A program made the translations under genes and the position numbers. Shown here piece after piece: positions 32,778-42,357 of a stretch of DNA of 64,000 nt (position 1 is its first letter; each line of letters begins with the position of its first letter). The DNA comes from Verrucosispora sp. WMMD573 (GTDB taxonomy: Bacteria > Actinomycetota > Actinomycetes > Mycobacteriales > Micromonosporaceae): assembly GCF_027497175.1 (NCBI RefSeq), contig NZ_CP114901.1:4588001-4652000 (forward strand), in the 5' to 3' direction. Below the pieces are notes generated by a model, which had not been told where the DNA came from, did no database searches, and worked only from the letters and a program-made list of their open reading frames with translations.

Positions 32778-33583
32778 CGCGCCACCGTACCGACTCGGGC
32801 GCGGGCCGCCGGAACCACCAGCGGCGTCCCGGTCTCCGGATCGTCGATGACTCGGCAGGGCAGGCCGAAGACCTCCTCGACCAGGTCGGCGGTGACGATC
32901 CGGCGGGGTTCACCGGCGGCCACCACCCGGCCACCGCGCATCGCGATCAGGTGGGTGGCGTAGCGGGCGGCGTGGTTGAGGTCGTGCAGCACCGCGACAA
33001 GCGTGCGGCCCTGCTCCTCGTGCAGCCGGGCACACAGGTCGAGGACCTCGATCTGGTGGGCGATGTCGAGGTAGGTGGTCGGTTCGTCCAGCAGCAGCAG
33101 GGGCGTCTGCTGGGCCAGCGCCATGGCCAGCCAGACGCGCTGCCGCTGACCGCCGGAGAGTTCGTCGACCAGCCGGTCGCCGAGGTCGTCGACGCCGGTG
33201 GCGGCCATCGACTCGGCGACGATCCGCTCGTCGTCGGGGGACCACTGCCGCAGCAGCCCCTGGTGCGGGTAGCGACCCCGGGCCACCAGCTCGGCCACCC
33301 CGATGCCGTCGGGGGCGATCGGCGACTGGGGCAGCAGCCCGAGCGTACGGGCCACGGCGCGGGCGGGAAGTCGGTGGATGTCCGCACCGTCGAGCAGCAC
33401 GGCCCCGGCGGCCGGCTTCAGCAGTCGCGACAGCGCCCGCAGCAGGGTGGACTTGCCACACGCGTTCGGGCCGATGATGACCGTGAAGGAGTGGTCGGGC
33501 ACGGCAACGGTGAGGTTCTCGGCGACGACACGTCGGTCGTAGGCGAGCCGCAGCCCGTTGCCACCGAGCCGGGAGGTCGACAT
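32774..33583 (-). CDS. Ferric-siderophore ABC transporter ATP-binding protein
   Basis: A 269-residue FecE/FepC-type ATPase: Walker A GPNACGKST (38-46), signature LSGGQRQR (142-149) and Walker B LLLLDEP (162-168). I start it at 33583 (MSTSRL, with GGAG nine bases upstream). An in-frame ATG at 33697 overlaps the permease stop and would add a 38-residue Thr/Pro/Val-rich extension; this cannot be excluded. It couples by TTGA to the penicillin acylase. It energises uptake with the two permeases and the lipoprotein across the iron box. Confidence 0.93.
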   Translation of the reverse strand: MSTSRLGGNGLRLAYDRRVVAENLTVAVPDHSFTVIIGPNACGKSTLLRALSRLLKPAAGAVLLDGADIHRLPARAVARTLGLLPQSPIAPDGIGVAELVARGRYPHQGLLRQWSPDDERIVAESMAATGVDDLGDRLVDELSGGQRQRVWLAMALAQQTPLLLLDEPTTYLDIAHQIEVLDLCARLHEEQGRTLVAVLHDLNHAARYATHLIAMRGGRVVAAGEPRRIVTADLVEEVFGLPCRVIDDPETGTPLVVPAARARVGTVAR

Positions 33584-33696
33584 GCTGGTTGCTCCGTTCT
33601 CGGATGTCTCGGCCGGGGTCGGCACGGTGGTCGCGATCGGCACGGTGGTCGGGGTCGACCTGGTTGTCGGGTGCGGTCCGCCAGAGTGGCCGGTCA

Positions 33697-34719
33697 TCAC
33701 AGTCGACCCGCCCGGCGCTCGGTGGCCAGCAGCCACACCAGGTAGCCGCCACCGATCACGCCGGTCACCACGCCGACCGGCAGCTGACCGGGGAGGGCGC
33801 GCAGGGCGACCTGATCGGCGACGACGGTGATCAGCGCGCCGATGAACGCCGCCGGCAGCAGGGTGACCCCGGGTGCCCGGGTGAGCCGGCGGGCGAGGTG
33901 GGGGGCGGTGAGCGCGACGAACGGCACCGGCCCGGCGGCGGCCGCGGACAGCGCCACCAGCAGCACGGCCCCGGCGAGCAGCAGCATCCGCATCCGGTGC
34001 ACACTCACCCCCAGCCCGCTGGCGGCGTCGTCGCCCAGCTCGGTCATCCGCAGCGCCGGAGCGCAGGCCAGCAGCGCCGGCACCAGCACCGCGAGGGCGA
34101 CCAGCAGCGGCACGGCGTCGGACCAGCCGCGACCGTCGAGGCTGCCGGTGAGCCAGAGCATCGCCCGGGAGGCGCTCATCAGCGGTATCCGGGTCATCAG
34201 GTAGCCGTTGACGCCGGTGAGGATGGCCGACATGCCGATGCCGACCAGGACCAGCCGGTAGCCGTGCACGCCACGCCGCCAGGCGATCAGGTAGATGAGC
34301 AGGCCGGTGACCACACCGCCGAGGGCCGCGGAACCGGCGAGCGTGGCGCTGCTGCCGCCGACGGCGACCACGACGAGCGCGCCGGTTGCGGCGCCCTGGG
34401 TGAAACCGAGCACGTCCGGGCTGCCCAGCGGATTGCGGACCAGCGACTGGAAGACCGCTCCGGCCAGACCGAGCGCGGTACCCACGGCCAGGCCGGTGAC
34501 CAGTCTGGGCAACCGCAGCTGGGTGACGATGAACTCCTCGGCGGCGGTGCCGCCACCGGTCAGCGTGCGCAGCACGTCGGCCGGTGACATCGGGTACTCG
34601 CCGTGCCCGACGGCCAGCACGCCGACGCCGACGGTCAGTAGCAGGCAGAGCGCGCCGACGGCGAGGACGCGGGGATGCAACCGGACGGAGAGCCGGCCGG
34701 GTGTACGGATCACGATCAT
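33697..34719 (-). CDS. FecCD-family siderophore permease (second)
   Basis: A 340-residue BtuC/FhuB-type permease with nine or ten helices. Family marks are LRLPRLVTGLAVGTALGLAGAVFQSLVRNPLGSPDVLG near 70-105 and VALTAPHLARRLT near 275, the segment that contacts the ATPase. Its ATG overlaps the preceding permease stop by four bases. It would pair with that permease as a heterodimer. Confidence 0.94.
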   Translation of the reverse strand: MIVIRTPGRLSVRLHPRVLAVGALCLLLTVGVGVLAVGHGEYPMSPADVLRTLTGGGTAAEEFIVTQLRLPRLVTGLAVGTALGLAGAVFQSLVRNPLGSPDVLGFTQGAATGALVVVAVGGSSATLAGSAALGGVVTGLLIYLIAWRRGVHGYRLVLVGIGMSAILTGVNGYLMTRIPLMSASRAMLWLTGSLDGRGWSDAVPLLVALAVLVPALLACAPALRMTELGDDAASGLGVSVHRMRMLLLAGAVLLVALSAAAAGPVPFVALTAPHLARRLTRAPGVTLLPAAFIGALITVVADQVALRALPGQLPVGVVTGVIGGGYLVWLLATERRAGRL

Positions 34720-35828
34720 GAGCGGGTCGTCCTCGTCCTGAGCACCAGCGTCAGGAACAGCGGGCCGCCGACCACGGCGGTGATGAGGCCGACCTGGAGT
34801 TCGCCGGGACGGCCGACGACCCGGCCGAGCACGTCGGAGCCGAGCAGCAGCACCGGGGCGAGCAGCGCGCAGTAGGGCAGCAGCCAGCGCAGGTCGGGGC
34901 CGGTGAGGGCCCGGACCAGGTGCGGCACGAGCAGCCCGACGAAGACGATCGGCCCGCAGGCGGCGGTGGCGGCCCCGCAGAGCAGGGTGATGGCGAGGAT
35001 CACACCGGCCCGGGCCACGGCCGGGCGGGCGCCCAGGGCCTGTGCGGCGTCGTCGCCGAGGGCGAGCGCGTTGAGCGGTCGGGCAGCGGCCAGCGCGACC
35101 AGCAACCCGACGGCGATGAACGGCAGCACCCGCAGCACGGTGCCGTCGTCGGCGCTGGCCAGCGACCCGACGGTCCAGAAGCGCAGCCGTTCCAGGCCGG
35201 CCGCGTTGAGCAGCATCACCGCGCTGACGTACGAGTACAGGGCCGCGTTGAGGGCCGCGCCGGCCAACGCCAGGCGGGCCGGGGTGGCCGCGCGACCGCC
35301 ACCGACCGCGTACACCCCGACGGTGACGACGGCGGCGCCGAGCAGCGCGAACCACACCTGCCCGGTGCCGCCGCCGAGGCCGAACAGGGCGGTGGCGGTC
35401 GCGATGGCGGCGGCGGCTCCGGCGTTGATGCCGAGCAGGCCGGGGTCGGCCAGCGGGTTGCGGGTGAGCGCCTGCATGGCCGCGCCGGCCACCCCGAGCG
35501 CGGCGCCGGCCAACAGTCCGAGCAGCGTCCGGGGCAGCCGCAGCTCCCGTACGACCGCGTACTCGGCGGCGTCGCGGTCGGTCAGGGCGTGCCAGACCTC
35601 GGACGGGGGGATCGGCTTGGCGCCGACGGCCATGCTGAGCACCGCGACCGTGAGCAGGGTCAGCGCGGCCATGAGGAGACCGCTGGCGCGCAGGGCGGTG
35701 CGGCGGTGCCGGGGCGGTGTGGTCGACCGGGTCGGCGTCTCATAGGGTGGCGACTCGATGACGGACAGTGTGAACTCCAGTGTGGTGCGAAACGCCGTCG
35801 GGACTTGACAGGAGCCGAGTCTAGGCAC
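34716..35828 (-). CDS. FecCD-family siderophore permease (first)
   Basis: A 370-residue permease of the same family: LRLPRTLLGLLAGAALGVAGAAMQALTRNPLADPGLLG near 95-130 and VGLLVPHLVRALTG near 300. It is the first gene of the minus arm. The GTG at 35828 lies only nine bases from the iron box, so the mRNA leader would be extremely short; no later start keeps helix 1 intact with a ribosome site, so 35828 is tentative. Downstream genes overlap or follow closely: permease, ATPase, acylase, acetyltransferase. Confidence 0.9.
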   Translation of the reverse strand: MPRLGSCQVPTAFRTTLEFTLSVIESPPYETPTRSTTPPRHRRTALRASGLLMAALTLLTVAVLSMAVGAKPIPPSEVWHALTDRDAAEYAVVRELRLPRTLLGLLAGAALGVAGAAMQALTRNPLADPGLLGINAGAAAAIATATALFGLGGGTGQVWFALLGAAVVTVGVYAVGGGRAATPARLALAGAALNAALYSYVSAVMLLNAAGLERLRFWTVGSLASADDGTVLRVLPFIAVGLLVALAAARPLNALALGDDAAQALGARPAVARAGVILAITLLCGAATAACGPIVFVGLLVPHLVRALTGPDLRWLLPYCALLAPVLLLGSDVLGRVVGRPGELQVGLITAVVGGPLFLTLVLRTRTTRS

Positions 35829-35837
35829 GAAGTTAGG

Positions 35838-35856
35838 TTAGGTTAGCCTAACCCCC
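35838..35856. promoter_or_regulatory. IdeR/DmdR-type iron box
   Basis: TTAGGTTAGCCTAACC followed by CCC matches the actinobacterial iron box TTAGGTTAGSCTAACCTAA: the left half and centre are exact, and the right end is off. A further TTAGG-like repeat extends it on the left. It sits between the divergent permease and lipoprotein genes, so iron-loaded repressor should shut both arms. It is the only such site I see in the locus. Confidence 0.88.
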
Positions 35857-35897
35857 GGCTGTCCATGGTCCGAGACCCTGATCGAAAGACGACACGA

Positions 35898-36926
35898 ATG
35901 TCTGAGCACCTCTCCGCCCGTCGCCTCTCCCGCCGGGGGCTGCTCGCCGTCGGCGGAGGCGCCGTGGCCGCCGCACTCGTCGGCTGCGGCCGCGACGATG
36001 CCTCCGAAGCCAACGGCGACAACACCTCCGGCCCCTGGTCGTTCACCGACGACCGCCCCGAAAAGGTCACCGCCGACGCCCGACCGGAACGGGTGGTCGC
36101 CTTCACCGGCTCCGCCGCGGCGCTTGTCGACTTCGGACTCGGCCGCGAGATCGTGGGCGTCTTCGGCGAGACGAAGAAGGCCGACGGCAGCGTCGAGCCG
36201 CAGGCCGGCGACCTGGACGTGGAGAGCGTGGAGATCCTCGGCAACGTCTGGGGCGAGTTCAGCGTCGAGAAGTACGCCGCCCTCCGCCCGGAGCTGCTGG
36301 TCACCCACATGTACGACCCGGGCGCCTACTGGTACGTGCCGGACGAGAGCAAGGACAAGATCCTGCCGCTGGCGCCGGTGGTGACCATCACCACCGCCCG
36401 GGTGCCGATGACCAAGCCGATCGAACGGTACGCCCAGCTCGCCGAGTCCCTCGGCGCCGACCTGTCGGCACCCAAGGTGACCGACGCCAAGGCGCGGTTC
36501 GAGGCCGCCGCGGAGGCGGTCCGTCAGGCCGTCGCGGCCAACCCGGGCATCAAGGTGATGGCCGCCTCGGGCAGCCCCGACCTGTTCTACGTCTCCAACC
36601 CCAAGGTCAGCACCGACCTGATGTACTTCGCCGAACTCGGCGTCGACATCGTGGTGCCGACCAAGCTTGAGGCCGGCGACTACTTCGAGGCGCTCAGTTG
36701 GGAGAACGCCGGCAAGTTCCCCGCCGACCTGATCCTGCTCGACAACCGCGGCACCGCCCTGCAACCCACCGACCTGGCCGCCAAGCCCACCTGGAAGCAA
36801 CTGCCCGCCGTGCAGGCCGGGCAGGTCACGCCGTGGGACGCGGTGCCCCGATTCTCGTACGCGGGCGCGGCTCCGCTGCTGGAGAACCTCGCCAAGGCGA
36901 TCCAGGGGGCGAAGAAGCTCACCTGA
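35898..36926 (+). CDS. Ferric-siderophore-binding lipoprotein (DesE-like)
   Basis: A 342-residue periplasmic-binding-protein-fold lipoprotein. The N-terminus has SRRGLLAVGGGAVAAALVGC, combining a twin-arginine-like start (R12, R13) with a lipobox ending at C30. RPERVVAFTGSAAALVDFGLG opens the first lobe, as in FhuD/FepB-type proteins. I prefer ATG 35898 over 35865 because it places the signal normally. It would deliver ferrioxamine to the permease pair encoded across the iron box. A hairpin follows the stop. Confidence 0.88.
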   Translation: MSEHLSARRLSRRGLLAVGGGAVAAALVGCGRDDASEANGDNTSGPWSFTDDRPEKVTADARPERVVAFTGSAAALVDFGLGREIVGVFGETKKADGSVEPQAGDLDVESVEILGNVWGEFSVEKYAALRPELLVTHMYDPGAYWYVPDESKDKILPLAPVVTITTARVPMTKPIERYAQLAESLGADLSAPKVTDAKARFEAAAEAVRQAVAANPGIKVMAASGSPDLFYVSNPKVSTDLMYFAELGVDIVVPTKLEAGDYFEALSWENAGKFPADLILLDNRGTALQPTDLAAKPTWKQLPAVQAGQVTPWDAVPRFSYAGAAPLLENLAKAIQGAKKLT

Positions 36927-36933
36927 CGCCGCC

Positions 36934-36971
36934 GGGCGGCCGGCCACGGTCGACCACCGCACCGGCCGCCC
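36934..36971 (+). terminator. Partial terminator or attenuator between lipoprotein and desA
   Basis: A 10-bp GC stem (36934-36943 with 36962-36971) lies 7 bases after the lipoprotein stop. A second, 8-bp stem (36997-37004 with 37016-37023) follows. No second iron box is seen before desA, so these hairpins probably lower rather than end transcription into the biosynthetic genes. Confidence 0.4.
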
Positions 36972-37069
36972 CGCAACCCCTCCCAGAACCGAACTGCCCG
37001 CCGCCCACCTGTCGTGCGGCGGGTTCCGGCTGCCCGAAAACCGAACCGCCGAGCGTGGAGGACACGTCC

Positions 37070-38620
37070 ATGACCCTGCCGGTGCACCCCGCCGAGGCAA
37101 CGCCGACCCACCCGACGCGCGAGACCACACCCGCCCGGGCACACCTGCTCAACGACGACACGGTCGAGCAGTACCGCCGGGCGGTAGCCGCCGGCACCGA
37201 CCGGGTCGCCCGCCGGGTGGCCGAGGCGAACGGACCCTTCACCGGCGTACGTCCGGACGAACTCGCCCCCCAGGTTGAGGCGATCGACCTGGACCGGCCG
37301 CTGGGCGACACGACCGCCGCGCTCGACGAGCTGGAGGAGGTCTACCTGCGCGACGCGGTCTGGTTCCACCACCCGCGTTACCTGGCCCACCTCAACTGCC
37401 CGGTGGTGATCCCGGCGCTGGTCGGCGAGGCGATCCTCAGCGCGGTCAACTCCTCGATGGACACCTGGGACCAGAGCGCCGGCGGCACCCTCATCGAACG
37501 GCGGCTCATCGAGTGGACCGCCGACCGGATCGGTCTCGGCCCGACCGCCGACGGGGTGTTCACCAGCGGTGGCACCCAGTCCAACCTGCACGCCCTGCTG
37601 CTGGCCCGGGAGGAGGCGCTGGCCGCGGCGACCCCCGCCGACCGGCGGATCCTGCTGCCCCAGCTGCGGATCATCGCCTCGGCGGCCGGTCATTTCAGCG
37701 TGCAGAAGGCGGCAAAGCTGCTCGGCCTGGCACCGGACGCGGTAGTGGTGGTGGAAACCGGCCCCGACCGGCGGATGCGCCCCGGCGCGGTCCGGCACGA
37801 GATCGCCCGCTGCCGGCGCGCCGGACTGACCGTCATGGCGGTGGTGGCCACCGCCGGCACCACCGACTTCGGCACCATCGACCCGCTCGACGACATCGCC
37901 GAGGTGTGCGCGACGTCCGGGGTCTGGCTGCACGTCGACGCCGCGTACGGCTGCGGGTTGCTGGTCTCGCCCACCCGCCGGCACCTGCTCGACGGCATCG
38001 AACGCGCGGACTCGGTGACGGTCGACTACCACAAGTCCTTCTTCCAACCGGTCAGCTCCAGCGCGCTGGTGGTCCGCGACCGGCGGACCCTGCGGCACGC
38101 CACCTGGCACGCCGACTACCTCAACCCGGCCCGGATGGTCGCCCAGCGTATCCCCAACCAGGTCGACAAGAGCCTGCAGACCACCCGCCGGTTCGACGCG
38201 CTCAAACTCTGGCTGACCCTGCGGGTGATGGGGCCCGACGCCGTCGGTGAACTGTTCGACGAGGTCTGCGACCGGGCCGCGCAGGCGTGGGAGCTGGTCG
38301 CCGCGGACCCGCGCTTCGAGGTGCTGACCCGTTCGCAGCTGAGCACCGTGGTGTTCCGCTGGCGACCCACCGGCCCCGGCCGGGACCTGGCCGACGCGGC
38401 CAACCTGCGGGCCCGCGAGGCGTTGGCCGCCTCCGGTCTCGCCGTGGTCGCCGGCACCAGGGTCGACGGTCGTCAGTACCTCAAGTTCACCGTCCTGAAC
38501 CCGGCCACCACCACCGAGGACGTCGCCTACGTGCTGGACCTGATCGCCGAGCACGCCGGCCGTCACGTGCACGAACACGCCGGTGCGCCCACCGCCGACC
38601 TGACCTGCCCGGTCGGCTGA
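37070..38620 (+). CDS. desA: PLP-dependent lysine decarboxylase, desferrioxamine (DesA)
   Basis: A 516-residue group II PLP decarboxylase. Key residues are H208 (AAGHFS), D290 (HVDAAYG) and the PLP lysine K322 in VDYHKSFFQ. The DYHKSFF context is typical of the lysine/ornithine decarboxylases of hydroxamate siderophore loci. It makes cadaverine from L-lysine, the first step to desferrioxamines. The ATG at 37070 follows a GGAG site; the frame extends back through non-conserved sequence. It precedes desB by 35 bases. Confidence 0.94.
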   Translation: MTLPVHPAEATPTHPTRETTPARAHLLNDDTVEQYRRAVAAGTDRVARRVAEANGPFTGVRPDELAPQVEAIDLDRPLGDTTAALDELEEVYLRDAVWFHHPRYLAHLNCPVVIPALVGEAILSAVNSSMDTWDQSAGGTLIERRLIEWTADRIGLGPTADGVFTSGGTQSNLHALLLAREEALAAATPADRRILLPQLRIIASAAGHFSVQKAAKLLGLAPDAVVVVETGPDRRMRPGAVRHEIARCRRAGLTVMAVVATAGTTDFGTIDPLDDIAEVCATSGVWLHVDAAYGCGLLVSPTRRHLLDGIERADSVTVDYHKSFFQPVSSSALVVRDRRTLRHATWHADYLNPARMVAQRIPNQVDKSLQTTRRFDALKLWLTLRVMGPDAVGELFDEVCDRAAQAWELVAADPRFEVLTRSQLSTVVFRWRPTGPGRDLADAANLRAREALAASGLAVVAGTRVDGRQYLKFTVLNPATTTEDVAYVLDLIAEHAGRHVHEHAGAPTADLTCPVG

Positions 38621-38655
38621 ACATGGCACCCACCAACCCGAGCCTGGAGGGCCGG

Positions 38656-39936
38656 ATGGAAAGCTACGACTTCATCGGGATCGGCCTCGGGCCGTACAAC
38701 CTCGGCCTGGCCTGCCTGACCGCGCCCATCGCCGACCTCGACGGGCTGTTCCTGGAGACCCGCGACGACGTCTCCTGGCATCCCGGCATGCTGCTGGAGT
38801 CGTCCCGGTTACAGACGCCGTTCCTGGCCGATCTGGTCACCCTCGCCGACCCAACCTCGCACTTCTCCTTCCTCAGCTACCTCAAGGAGATCGGCCGGCT
38901 CTATCCCTTCTACATCCGGGAGAACTTCTTCCCGCTGCGGGTGGAGTACGACGCGTACTGCCGCTGGGCCGCCGCGAGGCTGTCCAACCTGCGGTTCGGC
39001 CACCGGGTCACCGCCGTCGAGTACGACCCCACCGACGACCGGTACGTGGTGACCGCCACGGTCGACGGCGCCACCGTCGCCCACCGGGCCCGGCACCTGG
39101 TGCTCGGCACCGGCACCCCACCGCACCTGCCGGTCGCCTGCGCCGAGCTGACCTCGGACGCGGTGCACAACTCCCGGTACCTGGAGCACCGGGACGCGTT
39201 GCGGGCCAAGCGGAGCATCACCATCGTCGGCAGCGGGCAGAGCGCCGCCGAGATCTACCACGACCTGCTCGGCGACATCCACAGCCACGGTTACCAGCTG
39301 AACTGGGTGACCCGCTCGCCCCGCTTCTTCCCGCTGGAGTACACCAAGCTCACGCTGGAGATGACCTCGCCGGACTATGTGGACTACTTCCACGCGTTGC
39401 CCGAGCCCACCCGGTACCGGCTGGAGGCCGAGCAGAAGGGGTTGTTCAAGGGCATCTCCGTCGACCTGGTCAACGACATCTACGACCTGCTCTACGCCGC
39501 CAGCATCGACGGCCCGGTGAACACCCGGCTGCTGACCAACACCGAGCTGACCGAGGTCACCCACGACGAGAGCAGCGGCGTGCACACCCTGCGGCTGCGC
39601 CACGTCGAGCAGGAACGCGACTTCACCCTGGACACCGAAGGGCTGGTGCTGGCCACGGGCTACCGGTACGAGGTGCCGGCGTTCCTGGAGCCGATCCGGG
39701 ACCGGCTGCGCTTCGACGACCACGGTCGGCTCGATGTCGCCCGCAACTACAGCGTGGACACCACCGGACGCCGCGTGTTCCTGCAGAACGGGAGCACCCA
39801 CACGCACAGCATCACCTCGCCCGATCTCGGCATGGGCCCGTACCGCAACAGCTGGATCATCCGGGAACTGCTCGGTCGCGAGGTGTACCCCATCGAGAAG
39901 TCGATCGCCTTCCAGGACTTCGGGGTGACCGGGTGA
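38656..39936 (+). CDS. desB: Cadaverine/lysine N-hydroxylase, desferrioxamine (DesB)
   Basis: A 426-residue flavoprotein N-monooxygenase of the IucD/PvdA family. FAD site: GIGLGPYN (8-15). NADPH site: GSGQSAAEI (192-200). A late [12 protein letters not shown] segment matches the ATGY motif of the family. It hydroxylates the primary amine of cadaverine using NADPH and O2. ATG 38656 has GGAGG five bases upstream and starts right at the conserved N-terminus; ATG 38623 adds 11 residues. It overlaps desC by GTGA. Confidence 0.94.
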   Translation: MESYDFIGIGLGPYNLGLACLTAPIADLDGLFLETRDDVSWHPGMLLESSRLQTPFLADLVTLADPTSHFSFLSYLKEIGRLYPFYIRENFFPLRVEYDAYCRWAAARLSNLRFGHRVTAVEYDPTDDRYVVTATVDGATVAHRARHLVLGTGTPPHLPVACAELTSDAVHNSRYLEHRDALRAKRSITIVGSGQSAAEIYHDLLGDIHSHGYQLNWVTRSPRFFPLEYTKLTLEMTSPDYVDYFHALPEPTRYRLEAEQKGLFKGISVDLVNDIYDLLYAASIDGPVNTRLLTNTELTEVTHDESSGVHTLRLRHVEQERDFTLDTEGLVLATGYRYEVPAFLEPIRDRLRFDDHGRLDVARNYSVDTTGRRVFLQNGSTHTHSITSPDLGMGPYRNSWIIRELLGREVYPIEKSIAFQDFGVTG

Positions 39937-40511
39937 CCGGGCTCGTCTACCTCCGCCAGGATCGGCGACTCGGCGAGTTCGCCCTGCGTACGCTCGACGT
40001 GGCCGCCGACGCGCCGACGCTGCACCGGTGGGTGACCCACCCCAAGGCGGCGTTCTGGCTGATGCAGGACGCCGACGCCGACGCCGTGGCCGCCGAGTAC
40101 CAGCGCATCGCCGATCATCCGCACCACGAGGCGTACCTCGGTCTGTGGCGGGGCGAGCCGGCGTTCCTCGCCGAACGCTACGATCCGGCGCGCGTCGAGC
40201 TGGTCGGCCTGCACGACGCCCGGCCCGGCGACGTCGGCATGCACTTTCTCTGCGCACCCACCGACACCCCCGTCTCCGGCTTCACCCGCGCGGTCATCAC
40301 CACGGTGATGGCCTGGCTCTTCGCCGACTCCGCCACGCACCGGGTCGTGGTGGAGCCGGACGTACGCAACACCGCCGTGCACGCGCTCAACGCGGCGGTC
40401 GGCTTCGAGGTGGTCGGACCGGTCACCAAGCCGGAGAAGACGGCCCTGCTGAGCATCTGCACCCGGCAGCGGTTCCTGGCCGCCACCCGAGACGAAGGAG
40501 TACCGGCATGA
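39933..40511 (+). CDS. desC: N-hydroxycadaverine acyltransferase, desferrioxamine (DesC)
   Basis: A 192-residue IucB-type GNAT enzyme with [25 protein letters not shown] and the CoA-binding [21 protein letters not shown]. In the known pathway it adds succinyl (or acetyl) to N-hydroxycadaverine to form the hydroxamates. It is flanked by GTGA overlap with desB and ATGA overlap with desD. Compare the second acetyltransferase at 30164. Confidence 0.93.
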   Translation: MTGLVYLRQDRRLGEFALRTLDVAADAPTLHRWVTHPKAAFWLMQDADADAVAAEYQRIADHPHHEAYLGLWRGEPAFLAERYDPARVELVGLHDARPGDVGMHFLCAPTDTPVSGFTRAVITTVMAWLFADSATHRVVVEPDVRNTAVHALNAAVGFEVVGPVTKPEKTALLSICTRQRFLAATRDEGVPA

Positions 40512-42313
40512 CCACCCGTGACCCGGTGGCCCACCTACGCCCACAGACCTGGGAGCGGGCAAACCGCCTGCTGGTGCGCAAGGCGCTCGCCGAATTCACG
40601 CACGAGCGCCTGCTCACTCCCGAACCGGACGACCCGGCGGCCGTCGACGGCACCGGCCGCCGCTGGTACGCCGTCGCCGCCGCCTCCGGCGCGGTCCGGT
40701 ACCGGTTCGCGGCCCGGGTGCTGACCCTGGAGCACTGGGACATCGACCCGGAGAGCATCACCCGGCACCGGGACGGCGAGCCGCTGCCGCTGGACGCGGT
40801 CGACCTCTGCCTCGACCTGCGCGACGCGCTCGGCCTCACCGACCGGATCCTGCCGGTCTACCTTGAGGAGATCACCTCCACCCTCGCCGGCCTGGCGTAC
40901 AAGCTGGACCGGGCGCTGCCCAGCGCGGCGAAGCTGGTGGAGGCAGACTTCCAGACCATCGAGACGTCGATGACCGAGGGCCACCCCTGCTTCGTGGCCA
41001 ACAACGGGCGGCTCGGCTTCGGTGTCGACGAGTACCACAGGTACGCCCCCGAGGCAGCCCACCCGGTGCGGCTGATCTGGCTCGCCGCCCACCGCGACCA
41101 CGCCACCTTCACCAGCGCCGCCGACCTGGACCAGGAGACGCTGCTGCGCACCGAACTGGGCGAGGCGACGCTCGCCCGGTTCGCCGCGACCATGTCCGAG
41201 CTGGGCCTGGACCTCGCCGACTACCACCTCATCCCGGTGCATCCCTGGCAGTGGTGGAACAAGCTGTCGGTGACCTTCGCCGGCGAGGTGGCGCGTCGCC
41301 GACTGGTCTGCCTCGGTGCAGGCCCCGACGACTACCTCGCCCAGCAGTCCATCCGCACCTTCTTCAACGTCAGCCACCCGGAGCGGCACTACGTCAAGAC
41401 CGCGTTGTCCGTGCTGAACATGGGCTTCATGCGGGGGCTGTCGGCCGCGTACATGGAGGCCACCCCGGCCATCAACGACTGGTTGGCCGACCTGATCGAC
41501 GGCGACGAGGTGTTCCGGGGCACCGGGCTGACCATCATCCGGGAGCGGGCCGCCGTCGGCTACCGGCACCGCCAGTACGAGGCCGCCACCGACCGCTACT
41601 CGCCGTACCGGAAGATGCTGGCCGCGCTCTGGCGGGAGAGCCCGGTCCCTGACCTGGCTCCCGGCCAGCGACTGGCCACCATGGCGTCGCTGCTGCACAT
41701 CGACGCCGACGGGCGATCGTTCGCCGCCGAGCTGATCGCCGCCTCCGGGCTGGCACCGGCGGTGTGGCTGCGCCGCTACCTGAACGCCTACCTGACCCCG
41801 CTGCTGCACGCGTTCTACGCCTACGAACTGGCGTTCATGCCGCACGGTGAGAATGTCATCCTGGTGCTGCGCGACGGGATCGTCGAGCGGGTGATCTTCA
41901 AGGACATCGCCGAGGAGATCGTGGTGATGAGCGCCGCGGCGCAGCTGCCGCCCGCTGTCGAGCGGGTTCGCGCCGACATTCCGGAGGACATGAAGCTGCT
42001 GTCGATCTTCACCGACGTCTTCGACTGTTTCTTTCGCTTCCTCGGCGCGACCCTGGCCGATCAGGGGGTCATCGGCGAGGAGGAGTTCTGGCGTGCCGTG
42101 GCCGACTGCGCCACCGAGTACGCCGGCCGGGTGCCCCACCTGGCCGACCAGCTGGCCCGCTACGACCTGTTCGCCCCGGAGTTCGCGCTGTCCTGCCTCA
42201 ACCGGCTGCAACTGCGCGACAACCAGCAGATGGTCGACCTGGCCGACCCGTCCGCCGCCCTGCAACTGGTCGGTGCTCTGACCAACCCGATCGCCCGCTT
42301 CGCACCCTCCTGA
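40508..42313 (+). CDS. desD: NIS siderophore synthetase (IucA/IucC family), DesD
   Basis: A 601-residue ATP-dependent NRPS-independent siderophore synthetase. Family marks are IPVHPWQWWNKL near 245, QQSIRTFFNVSHPERHYVKTALSVLNMGFMRG near 280-310, and FMPHGENVILVL near 445 with the FhuF-like C-terminal region after it. It adenylates and joins hydroxysuccinylcadaverine units and closes desferrioxamine E or releases B-type chains. Last gene of the des operon, followed at once by a strong hairpin. Confidence 0.95.
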   Translation: MTTRDPVAHLRPQTWERANRLLVRKALAEFTHERLLTPEPDDPAAVDGTGRRWYAVAAASGAVRYRFAARVLTLEHWDIDPESITRHRDGEPLPLDAVDLCLDLRDALGLTDRILPVYLEEITSTLAGLAYKLDRALPSAAKLVEADFQTIETSMTEGHPCFVANNGRLGFGVDEYHRYAPEAAHPVRLIWLAAHRDHATFTSAADLDQETLLRTELGEATLARFAATMSELGLDLADYHLIPVHPWQWWNKLSVTFAGEVARRRLVCLGAGPDDYLAQQSIRTFFNVSHPERHYVKTALSVLNMGFMRGLSAAYMEATPAINDWLADLIDGDEVFRGTGLTIIRERAAVGYRHRQYEAATDRYSPYRKMLAALWRESPVPDLAPGQRLATMASLLHIDADGRSFAAELIAASGLAPAVWLRRYLNAYLTPLLHAFYAYELAFMPHGENVILVLRDGIVERVIFKDIAEEIVVMSAAAQLPPAVERVRADIPEDMKLLSIFTDVFDCFFRFLGATLADQGVIGEEEFWRAVADCATEYAGRVPHLADQLARYDLFAPEFALSCLNRLQLRDNQQMVDLADPSAALQLVGALTNPIARFAPS

Positions 42314-42324
42314 CCCACGGCGTA

Positions 42325-42357
42325 CCCCGATCCCGACCGGTTCAGTCGGGATCGGGG
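42325..42357. terminator. Bidirectional terminator between desD and DUF2236 gene
   Basis: A perfect 13-bp stem (42325-42337 with 42345-42357) with a 7-base loop. The loop holds the stop codon of the converging minus-strand gene (42342-42344), so the last four codons of that gene are part of the stem. It starts 11 bases after the desD stop. Confidence 0.88.

Noticed and set aside
33584..33697. N-terminal extension of the siderophore ATPase from an ATG that overlaps the permease stop.
   Set aside because: The 38 extra residues are Thr/Pro/Val-rich low complexity and the inner start has its own GGAG; kept only as an alternative.
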